NCBI GenBank assembly: GCA_034439875.1
Contig: JAWXBG010000069.1
Coordinates: forward strand, 1 to 13,062
Source: JAWXBG01 sp034439875
GTDB taxonomy: Bacteria > Bacteroidota > Bacteroidia > Flavobacteriales_D > Sanyastnellaceae
DNA length: 13,062 nt
Direction: 5' to 3'
In this document: positions 6,801 to 13,062 of the stretch, piece by piece
Layout: every line of letters begins with the position of its first letter
How positions within the stretch are numbered: the stretch's first letter is position 1
Notes under the pieces: generated by a model
Told to the model about the DNA's origin: nothing
The model's database searches: none
What the model saw: the letters and a program-made list of their open reading frames with translations, nothing else
Position numbers and translations under genes: made by a program

Positions 6801-7499
6801 ATGGAAACTACTAACGGCATCAAATCCTGGGCGCCGGATGACCGGCCGCGGGAAAAACTCAATTCAAAAGGTCCAGGCGCACTATCCGATTCGGAATTAC
6901 TTGCCATACTACTTGGCTCTGGTAATCGACAAGAAAGCGCAGTATCCTTGGCAAGACGCATATTGGCAAGTGTAGAAAATGACCTTGTAAGTTTGGGTCG
7001 TATTGACCTCAATGCACTCAAAAAATTCAAAGGCATGGGTGATGTTAAAAGCCTTACGCTAATAGCCGCCCTTGAGTTGGGCCGACGAAGGCGATCAACA
7101 GAAGCGCGCGAACTTCCGGTTATAGGGCATTCAAAAGGAGCCTATGAGCATTTTCTGCCCCACATAGGAGATCTTGCCCATGAAGAATTTTGGGTAATGA
7201 ATCTTACGCGGCGAAATCATGTTATTTCAGTGCATAAGGTGAGTGAAGGTGGTATCAGTTATACAGCCGTTGATCCCAAAAAAGTGTTTGGAATAGCTCT
7301 GGAGAACAAGTCGTCCTCTATTATTGTAGCCCACAATCATCCCAGCGGAAACACACAACCAAGTGATGAGGACCTAAAACTCACACGAAGACTTGTGAAT
7401 GCCGGAAAAAATCTGGAGTTGCCTGTTCTAGATCATTTGATCGTTACAAGCACCGGATATTATAGTTTCGCGGATGAAGGAACCTTAGAACAGGCATGA
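6801..7499 (+). CDS. radC: RadC family JAB/MPN-domain protein
   Basis: A 232-residue protein of the RadC family (UPF0758). The N-terminal part has the conserved DRPREKL (14-20), LSDSELLAILLGSG (28-41) and a helix-hairpin-helix-like stretch around LKKFKGMGDVK (73-83). The C-terminal MPN domain carries the JAMM metal site HNHPSGNTQPSDED (178-191), with H178, H180, S188 and D191. The name suggests DNA repair, but the family's molecular function is not settled; the metal site suggests a peptidase or nuclease-like activity. Full length. Its TGA overlaps the ATG of wecB by 4 nt (ATGA), so the two are translationally coupled. Confidence 0.95.
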   Translation: METTNGIKSWAPDDRPREKLNSKGPGALSDSELLAILLGSGNRQESAVSLARRILASVENDLVSLGRIDLNALKKFKGMGDVKSLTLIAALELGRRRRSTEARELPVIGHSKGAYEHFLPHIGDLAHEEFWVMNLTRRNHVISVHKVSEGGISYTAVDPKKVFGIALENKSSSIIVAHNHPSGNTQPSDEDLKLTRRLVNAGKNLELPVLDHLIVTSTGYYSFADEGTLEQA

Positions 7500-8635
7500 A
7501 GAAACTACTTACCATAATTGGCGCAAGACCACAGTTTATAAAAGCATCAGCAATTAGCCGTGAACTGAACGAAAAACATTCTGAAAATATTCAGGAAGTG
7601 GTGGTGCATACCGGACAGCACTACGATCCATTTATGTCAAAGATTTTCTTCGACCAATTGAGTCTTACGGAACCAAACTTTCATTTGGAGATTAGCGGCG
7701 GGAGCAATTCTTTTCAAACAGCAGGTATGTTAGGTAAACTTGAGCAGGTAATGTCAGAAGTGAATCCAGATGCTGTGCTGCTCTATGGTGATACCAATTC
7801 TACTCTTGCAGGATCTATTGCTGCAGCTCAATTGCACATTCCACTTATTCATGTTGAAGCAGGCCTACGATCAAATAATAAAACGATGCCCGAAGAGATG
7901 AATCGAATCGTTTGCGACCACTCAAGTACCCTGCTCTTCGCTCCTACCCAAACGGCTATTAATAATCTGGAGAAAGAAGGCTTCGATCTGAATATAAAAG
8001 ACAATTATCACCGCGATAGGCCAGGCGTTTTTCTATCCGGAGATGTGATGTTCGACAACGCAATCTTCTATAGTGAGGCTGCTTCTCGTGATCAAGATAT
8101 TTCAGAAAAATATAATATTCAAGAAGGCCGTTTCATACTTTGTACAGTGCATCGTCCGGTGAATGCGGATGATCCCGATCAGTTGAGAATAATTCTTCAA
8201 TCTCTTTCTGATGTGCACAAAGAAACAGGTTTACACGTAGTGTTTCCTGTACATCCTCGAACCCGAAAAATGATTTCAATTATGGAGCCATGCATCCCAC
8301 CTTCTGGAGGGGTATTGCTGATATCTCCTGTTTCGTACTTCGACATGTTGTGGCTCGAAAAATCAGCCACATTAATCATTACAGATTCAGGCGGAGTGCA
8401 GAAGGAAGCCTTTTTCTTTAGAAAACCCTGCGTGATACTTCGCAGTGAAACTGAATGGAAAGAACTAACAGAAAATGGCAATGCCCAACTATGTGAGATC
8501 CTTCCTATAAAATTAGTCGAAACGTACATTTCTATGTTGAAAAAAGACGACTATACTTGGCCTCATTATTTCGGAAATGGTCAGGCCTCTTCATTGATAT
8601 GTCAACGAATAAATGAGTTTCTTCTTACATGTTGA
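7496..8635 (+). CDS. wecB: UDP-N-acetylglucosamine 2-epimerase (non-hydrolysing)
   Basis: A 379-residue cytoplasmic enzyme that interconverts UDP-GlcNAc and UDP-ManNAc, the supply step for ManNAc-type sugars in surface polysaccharides. Family motifs in order: GARPQFIKA (9-17), HTGQHYD (38-44), YGDTNSTLAG (97-106, D99), HVEAGLRS (119-126, E121), PEEMNR (132-137), VHRPVN (218-223, H219) and TDSGGVQKEA (296-305). Length matches the family and the residues known to be catalytic in bacterial epimerases are present. It overlaps radC by 4 nt and the deacetylase by a few nt. Non-hydrolysing is inferred from overall motif layout. Confidence 0.95.
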   Translation: MKKLLTIIGARPQFIKASAISRELNEKHSENIQEVVVHTGQHYDPFMSKIFFDQLSLTEPNFHLEISGGSNSFQTAGMLGKLEQVMSEVNPDAVLLYGDTNSTLAGSIAAAQLHIPLIHVEAGLRSNNKTMPEEMNRIVCDHSSTLLFAPTQTAINNLEKEGFDLNIKDNYHRDRPGVFLSGDVMFDNAIFYSEAASRDQDISEKYNIQEGRFILCTVHRPVNADDPDQLRIILQSLSDVHKETGLHVVFPVHPRTRKMISIMEPCIPPSGGVLLISPVSYFDMLWLEKSATLIITDSGGVQKEAFFFRKPCVILRSETEWKELTENGNAQLCEILPIKLVETYISMLKKDDYTWPHYFGNGQASSLICQRINEFLLTC

Positions 8636-9912
8636 TGTACAGTTCAAATATTTCTTCAAGATTACAATATGCAGTAGATGCCCTATTTGGGCCTTGGTAC
8701 AGCGATATTCGGATTACAGATAACCTCGATGAATTTATAAGATATGTCGGTCCAAGTGTGTGTTACGACAAATCCAATCTCAAAGAAGGAAGCATTTGGA
8801 TTGATCCCGCCGAATTGATATTTCAGAAGGGCATAACTTCAATCAAACCCACTTTAGCGACTTGGAAGGATATCCCATCACCTTTTTCATCTGGGGGTGA
8901 TATAGGTTTTGATGTCTTTGCCGCCACCTTTTATATGCTTAGCAGATATGAAGAGTATTCAAGCGATCACATTTTAGATAACATGGGTCGATTTACTGCT
9001 GCCAATTCCTTCGCCTTTAAAAATGGATTCTTGTCCCGACCGATTGTAGATGAATATAGGTTGGCACTGTCAGAAATAATCGAGTCCAAATGGCCCAACA
9101 GTGCCGTTAAAACAAAGTTTGAAGGCATAACTTCTATAGATGTAGATTCTGCTTTTGCCTACAAGCACAAAGGATTCAAACGCAGCATCGGCGGAATGGC
9201 TAAGGACGTATTGTCCCTCAGATTTGGAAATCTGATGAGGAGGATAGCTGCACTCAGTGGATGGATACGTGACGATTACGACACATACGATAAAATTATT
9301 GCTCATTCAAAGAACTCAGGACAAAAGACTATTTGGTTCTTTTTACTTGCAGACTTTGGAAGTCATGATAAAAATGTACCCGTTGAAAGTCGCCAGCTAA
9401 GGGAATTGATTGCGTCATTGGATAGCAGATCGCAGGTTGGAATACATCCCGGAGTAGCTTCAAATGGTGATATTTCGACCCTGAAAAACGAAATCAACAG
9501 ACTTGTAGAGATCACGCGCAGACCTTGCTTTCACTCTCGCCAGCATTATCTCATTCTTCGCTTTCCACAAACGTACAAGTCCCTTTTTGACTCCGGAATT
9601 CGTCATGAGTATAGCATGGGTTTCGCGGACCAGCCGGGATTTAGGGCAGGAACAAGTTTTAGCTTTCGATGGTATGATTTAGAATCAGAGCAAATAACAG
9701 ATCTAATTGTTCATCCGTTTGCCTACATGGATACCACACTCAACAAATATTTGAGCTATGGTCCCACACAAGCCTCACTAGCCATTGCCCAACTTAAAGA
9801 AAAAGTAAAAAAAACAGAAGGTACTTTCATTAGTCTTTGGCACAACGAATCTTTTTGCAATCGTGGAATTTGGACGGGATGGGAAGAAGTGTATGAGAAG
9901 AGTTTGAAGTAG
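8629..9912 (+). CDS. Polysaccharide deacetylase family protein (DUF7033-like N-terminus)
   Basis: A 427-residue protein with an N-terminal region resembling the DUF7033 part seen in Bacteroidota deacetylases (GGDIGFDVFAATFYMLSRYEEY, read within 89-110) and a C-terminal NodB-like fold. Likely metal and catalytic positions are D171-V-D173 (SIDVDSAF), GIHPG (271-275), HSRQH (302-306) and SLWHNE (402-407). No signal peptide is seen, so it may act on a cytoplasmic or inner-leaflet sugar intermediate. It follows wecB directly, which suggests surface-glycan synthesis. The start is either ATG 8629 or ATG 8635; the second shares its A with the wecB stop (TGATG), a common coupling arrangement. The substrate is not known. 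Confidence 0.85.
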   Translation: MLMYSSNISSRLQYAVDALFGPWYSDIRITDNLDEFIRYVGPSVCYDKSNLKEGSIWIDPAELIFQKGITSIKPTLATWKDIPSPFSSGGDIGFDVFAATFYMLSRYEEYSSDHILDNMGRFTAANSFAFKNGFLSRPIVDEYRLALSEIIESKWPNSAVKTKFEGITSIDVDSAFAYKHKGFKRSIGGMAKDVLSLRFGNLMRRIAALSGWIRDDYDTYDKIIAHSKNSGQKTIWFFLLADFGSHDKNVPVESRQLRELIASLDSRSQVGIHPGVASNGDISTLKNEINRLVEITRRPCFHSRQHYLILRFPQTYKSLFDSGIRHEYSMGFADQPGFRAGTSFSFRWYDLESEQITDLIVHPFAYMDTTLNKYLSYGPTQASLAIAQLKEKVKKTEGTFISLWHNESFCNRGIWTGWEEVYEKSLK

Positions 9913-9930
9913 AACCTAACGGTTGAGGGG

Positions 9931-10210
9931 GGATTAGTGAATGTGGGAATTGGGGAATGTGGGAATTGGGGAATTAGTGAATTAGTGAATGTGGAAATTG
10001 GGGAATGTGGGAATTAGTGAATGTGATAATGCGGGAATTGGAGAATGTGGGAATGTGGGAATCGGGGAATGAGGGAATGCGGGAATTAGTGAATGTGGGA
10101 ATTAGTGAATGTGATAATGTGGGAATTGGGGAATGAGGGAATTGGGGAATGAGTGAATGTGGGAATTAGTGAATGTGATAATGTGGGAATTGGAGAATGT
10201 GGGAATGTGG
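9931..10210. repeat. 35-unit octamer tandem array, G-rich
   Basis: The stretch reads as 35 successive 8-bp units with no insertion or deletion. Most begin with GAAT and vary in the last four bases: gaatgtgg, gaattggg, gaattagt, gaatgtga, gaatgagg, and taatgtgg after gaatgtga. Units 10-16 (10003-10058) recur as units 29-35 (10155-10210) with one base change, and part of the block recurs at 10091-10130, so there is a higher-order repeat. Period 8 and in-frame stops argue against coding. It fills the gap between the convergent deacetylase and lpxH genes. Confidence 0.95.
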
Positions 10211-10328
10211 GAATTCATAATTCAAAAAGAAAAGCATTTCACTGCGGGCTTAGCGTCACATCTATGAGGGCTTAGCGTGAAAATTCAGAATGGAAAATTC
10301 AGAATTGGTGGTTCAATATTAATAATTT
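10211..10328. repeat. Short repeats flanking the octamer array
   Basis: GGGCTTAGCGT occurs at 10246-10256 and 10268-10278. AAAATTCAGAAT occurs at 10280-10291 and 10294-10305 (14-bp period). Positions 10212-10232 are an exact inverted match of 33-53. The tract runs up to the lpxH stop codon. No gene or terminator is evident. Confidence 0.7.
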
Positions 10329-11087
10329 TCAATTTTCAAAGTACTTCAACTCCAGATTGCTCCCATCCCAAGAGGCGTAAGAATTGTAGTGGAGCCATTC
10401 GCCCAAGTTGACATAACGCGAATTAGGTCCCACCATTTTATCTAGTGGAAGATGCCTATGACCGAAAATGAAATAATCATAGTGCTGTTTTTTGAGGACA
10501 TCTTTGCAGTAAACCATGAGCCATTCCTTGTCGTCGCCTAAAAATTTGCGATCCGAATCACCTGTATTACTTCTACTATAGCCACTGAGCGAATGGGCCA
10601 ACCAGATGCCAAAATTCGGATGCAATCTTGCGAAAAGCCATTGACAAACCTTACTTCTAAAAATCTTCTTTACGATTTTATAGCCATGATCATCGGGCCC
10701 GAGGCCATCGCCGTGACCAATCAGAAATCGTTTTCCATTCCACTCTCTTTCGACATTGGCACCGTGCATTTGAACACCACACTCCGAAGGAATATAGTCG
10801 AATATCCACATATCGTGATTGCCAAGGAACCAATGAATAGCGATTCCTCTATCTGTCAATTCTGAAATTTTGCCAAGCAGTCTGGTGTAACCTCTCGGCA
10901 CTGCACGTTTGTATTCAAACCAAAAGTCGAATACATCTCCAACTAAAAAAATCTCTGAGGCATCACTTGAAATTTCATCGAGCCATTTCACAATCAACTT
11001 TTCTCGAACGAGACTTGTCGCTTCATTCGGAGCACCCAGATGAAAATCTGAAGCAAAGTAGATTTTTCCTTTTGGTAAATTAGACAT
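10329..11087 (-). CDS. lpxH: UDP-2,3-diacylglucosamine diphosphatase (LpxH family)
   Basis: A 252-residue calcineurin-like metallophosphoesterase that in this family hydrolyses UDP-2,3-diacyl-GlcN to lipid X in lipid A synthesis, at the inner face of the inner membrane. The metal-site motifs are SDFHLG (13-18, D14 and H16), GDVFDFWFE (50-58, D51), GNHD (89-92), GHGDGLGPDDHGYK (124-137) and GHRH (209-212). Length and motif order agree with LpxH. A 128-bp palindrome ends 4 nt upstream of its ATG, so expression may depend on how that folds. A broader YbbF-type phosphoesterase role cannot be excluded. Confidence 0.92.
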   Translation of the reverse strand: MSNLPKGKIYFASDFHLGAPNEATSLVREKLIVKWLDEISSDASEIFLVGDVFDFWFEYKRAVPRGYTRLLGKISELTDRGIAIHWFLGNHDMWIFDYIPSECGVQMHGANVEREWNGKRFLIGHGDGLGPDDHGYKIVKKIFRSKVCQWLFARLHPNFGIWLAHSLSGYSRSNTGDSDRKFLGDDKEWLMVYCKDVLKKQHYDYFIFGHRHLPLDKMVGPNSRYVNLGEWLHYNSYASWDGSNLELKYFEN

Positions 11088-11091
11088 AGGC

Positions 11092-11219
11092 TTAAGGGCG
11101 CCACTAAAAATCTATTTTATGTTTCGCGGAGCCAAATTTCGACCGCGTTTGTTCATGAAGGTAATATATAATCATAAATTTCATCGAAATATGACAAAGG
11201 TTTTTAGTGGTTCCCTTAA
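11092..11219. repeat. 128-bp imperfect palindrome, MITE-like
   Basis: The ends are 39-nt inverted arms, 11092-11130 and 11181-11219, matching at 30 of 39 positions by my hand alignment. The outer 19 are TTAAGGGnnCCACTAAAAA with 17 matching. Four of the mismatches are G-U pairs in plus-strand RNA. The middle 50 nt is AT-rich and not clearly structured. The element ends in TTAA on both sides, as some transposon-derived elements do. It lies between the TlpA-like gene and lpxH. Whether it is a mobile remnant, an intercistronic hairpin or an RNA gene is not settled. Confidence 0.7.
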
Positions 11220-11233
11220 AGTCGAAAAGAAAT

Positions 11234-12403
11234 TTATTTTCCGAGCAATTGCTCCAAAAGAATCTCGAGGGCTGGTCCACGAACATCTCCACCAAATGCT
11301 ACCACTTTCCCTTCCTGATCTATTAACACAGGGAACGGAATGCTTCTTACTCCATAGTCCGAAGCGGCAGTACTAGACCATCCTTTCAGATCCGATACAT
11401 GACCGGACCATGTCAGTTTATCTTGCTCGATAGACTGAATCCATCGGCCTCTGTCGGTATCAAGTGAAACAGAAAAGACTTCAAATCCACGTGCACTATA
11501 TTTTTCATAGGCCTTCACCACATTCGGGTTTTCTTTTCGACAAGGTCCACACCACGAAGCCCAAAAGTCGATCAAAACCACTTTTCCTTTGAGGTCGCTG
11601 AGCTTCATTATATTCCCTTCCGGATTGGGTAGTGATATTTCCGGAGTTTGCATACCCTTGCTCACTGCGCTGCTTTGGGGCGGTTGCTGAGTTGATTGCT
11701 TGAGTGCCTTTTCTGCTTTTTCAGTTTCGGTTTTTACAAGAGCGTACAAGTCCGTATTGCCAACCTTATCATTTAATAAAGCCAGTTCATTTCTAAACAA
11801 GGCAAGATCGGTGCTCGGTTGCAAACTCATCAAAGCGACCAGAGCTGCGGGATGAGCTTCATACATTTTTATCCATTCTTTCAAATGATTGCCTGCGCTG
11901 GCTGCCGACGCATTGTACTTCGTCTTCGCGTCCATTCTTTCTTCGGCAGACAAGTTGGGGTCGTTGGCAATCTGGATAAAACTTTGCTGTTCATTGACGA
12001 TTGGATCTAGCTCATTGATTAAAGTTTGCATCATATGAGTTTGCTGTGAACCGGTCCAAACAGCCGTTATTCGAAATGCCGAAGCATCTGCAGTTAATCC
12101 TACTACTTCGGTACTATCTGTGATTAACATAACCCCTACTTCACCCAAAACCAAATTGTAATAATCCAAATTCAAAGACTTTTCAGGAATCAGATGAAAC
12201 GATCCATCGGCTTGAATTTGGACGGAATCAATTTTGGTTTGAACACGATTTACACTTTTTACCAAATACAATTTGCTCCCTGCGCCTCCAATAATTTGAC
12301 CATGCACACCCGGTAGGAGATCAATTTTCTTTTTCGAATTGACCTTTTGAGCACAGGTTCCAAAAGCAATGAATAAAAACGCCAATAGAGCTGTGTACTT
12401 CAT
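11234..12403 (-). CDS. TlpA-like thioredoxin protein with DUF4369-like N-terminus
   Basis: A periplasmic or surface thiol-disulfide protein. From ATG 12403 it has 389 residues; an in-frame ATG at 12427 adds eight. I prefer 12403 because it gives a compact signal peptide (MKYTALLAFLFIAFGTCA, then Q) with an A-rich leader. The N-terminal part is a beta-rich domain of the DUF4369 type, then helices to about 250 and a low-complexity glutamine/serine stretch. The thioredoxin domain has WCGPC (292-296, counting from 12427) and RSIPFPVLID with cis-Pro364. Such proteins usually reduce disulfides or support cytochrome maturation; the exact partner is unknown. The upstream neighbour is a close paralogue. 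Confidence 0.85.
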   Translation of the reverse strand: MKYTALLAFLFIAFGTCAQKVNSKKKIDLLPGVHGQIIGGAGSKLYLVKSVNRVQTKIDSVQIQADGSFHLIPEKSLNLDYYNLVLGEVGVMLITDSTEVVGLTADASAFRITAVWTGSQQTHMMQTLINELDPIVNEQQSFIQIANDPNLSAEERMDAKTKYNASAASAGNHLKEWIKMYEAHPAALVALMSLQPSTDLALFRNELALLNDKVGNTDLYALVKTETEKAEKALKQSTQQPPQSSAVSKGMQTPEISLPNPEGNIMKLSDLKGKVVLIDFWASWCGPCRKENPNVVKAYEKYSARGFEVFSVSLDTDRGRWIQSIEQDKLTWSGHVSDLKGWSSTAASDYGVRSIPFPVLIDQEGKVVAFGGDVRGPALEILLEQLLGK

Positions 12404-12433
12404 ATTATTTTCTTTATGCAATGACATAATTTC

Positions 12434-13062
12434 TTATGAACCGATAAGTTGTTTAATTCTACTTTCTAATGCTTCACCACGCACATCGCTGCCCAAAGCA
12501 ACAATCTTGCCCTCTTTGTCGAGAAGCACGGGGAATGGAATACTTCTCACACCATAGTCCGCAGCAGGTTGACTTTGCCATCCTTTCAAATCGGAAACAT
12601 GGTAAGGCCAGGTAAGACCATCTTGCTGAATTGCTTGAGCCCAACGATCTTGTGTATTGTCAAGAGACACAGAAAACACTTCAAAACCTTTGCTGTTGTA
12701 CTTCTTGTACATAGCCACAACAAAAGGATTTTCTTTTCGACACGGACCACACCAAGATGCCCAAAAATCCAGGAGAACCACTTTGCCTTTGAGATCACTC
12801 AATTTCATTGTATTTCCTTTGAGATCTTTTTGCACAATATCCGGAGCCATTACACCAACAGATATTTTTCCTGCTGGCGCCTTTCCCGGATTATCCAAGC
12901 TTGGTGTCTTCGCCGTTTGTTCTGCCTTTGTTACATCTCCCATAATCGCTTTGAACATACCGGTAGTTCCCACTTTTGGCTGGAGTTTATTCAATACATC
13001 TTTATAAAGAGACATTTCGGATCTTGGATCAAGCATCCTCAACACTGGGAGAGCTGCAGGAC
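12434..13062 (-). CDS. TlpA-like thioredoxin protein, partial at window edge
   Basis: The 3' end of a paralogue of the next gene. The reading frame is still open at the window edge, and the residues before the GTG at 13045 (PAALP...) align with HPAAL of the neighbour, so the true start lies beyond 13062. It has WCGPC (98-102, counted from the GTG) within LLDFWASWCGPCRKENP, and RSIPFPVLLD. A short linker rich in K/T/P precedes the thioredoxin domain. Its stop is 30 nt before the start of the next gene, so both are probably in one operon. The N-terminal domain cannot be judged here. Confidence 0.88.
   Translation of the reverse strand, partial: PAALPVLRMLDPRSEMSLYKDVLNKLQPKVGTTGMFKAIMGDVTKAEQTAKTPSLDNPGKAPAGKISVGVMAPDIVQKDLKGNTMKLSDLKGKVVLLDFWASWCGPCRKENPFVVAMYKKYNSKGFEVFSVSLDNTQDRWAQAIQQDGLTWPYHVSDLKGWQSQPAADYGVRSIPFPVLLDKEGKIVALGSDVRGEALESRIKQLIGS

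Noticed and set aside
9913..9924. AACC-taac-GGTT hairpin after the deacetylase as a terminator
   Set aside because: Only 4 bp of stem and followed by G-rich sequence, not T-rich.
9931..10210. CRISPR array
   Set aside because: The unit is 8 bp with no spacers and no cas genes nearby.
10593..10865. Plus-strand open frame of 90 codons
   Set aside because: Antisense to lpxH, which has all metal-site motifs.
11104..11376. Short open frames on both strands around the palindrome
   Set aside because: They run across the inverted arms and into the 3' part of the TlpA-like gene; no protein-like features.

Overview
The window looks like a chromosomal segment of a Bacteroidota bacterium, probably in or near Flavobacteriales. 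The signs are two promoter matches to the Bacteroidota pattern TTG/TTTG-N17-19-TAnnTTTG (upstream of rpsT and of the SiaC-like gene), A/T-rich leaders without Shine-Dalgarno sequences, a PorT-type outer-membrane barrel, a DUF7033-like polysaccharide deacetylase, and TlpA-type lipo/periplasmic thioredoxins with a long N-terminal region. I cannot place it to genus from sequence alone.

Layout. 1-270 is gene-free and carries degenerate AT-rich and 'gacgcagag' repeats. 271-1806 (minus strand) is a two-gene envelope operon: a glycine-zipper/OmpA-domain lipoprotein followed by an outer-membrane beta-barrel, closed by a clear intrinsic terminator. 1807-2294 holds a short gene that appears broken by one extra A, then a strong inverted repeat. 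2295-4303 (plus) holds an unrecognised 101-residue protein, a protein with two tandem SiaB-like (DUF6272) kinase domains, and a SiaC-like (DUF1987) phosphoprotein. The convergent gene at 4359-6320 (minus) encodes a TPR-transmembrane-SpoIIE/PP2C phosphatase. Together the kinase, substrate and phosphatase form a likely partner-switching module related to SiaABC of Pseudomonas, but with a duplicated kinase domain and no diguanylate cyclase in view.

6399-9912 (plus) is rpsT with its own promoter and terminator, then radC, wecB and a polysaccharide deacetylase in a tightly overlapping run. WecB and the deacetylase suggest surface-polysaccharide synthesis. 9931-10210 is a strictly 8-bp-periodic G-rich tandem array between convergent genes, followed by more short repeats, one of which is an exact 21-bp inverted match to the start of the window. 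10329-13062 (minus) holds lpxH (lipid A synthesis), a 128-bp imperfect palindrome just upstream of its start codon, and two tandem TlpA-like thioredoxin proteins, the upstream one cut by the window edge.

The parts most worth a second look are the double-SiaB partner-switch module, the octamer array with G-quadruplex potential, the palindromic element upstream of lpxH, and the frameshifted small gene at 1922-2102.
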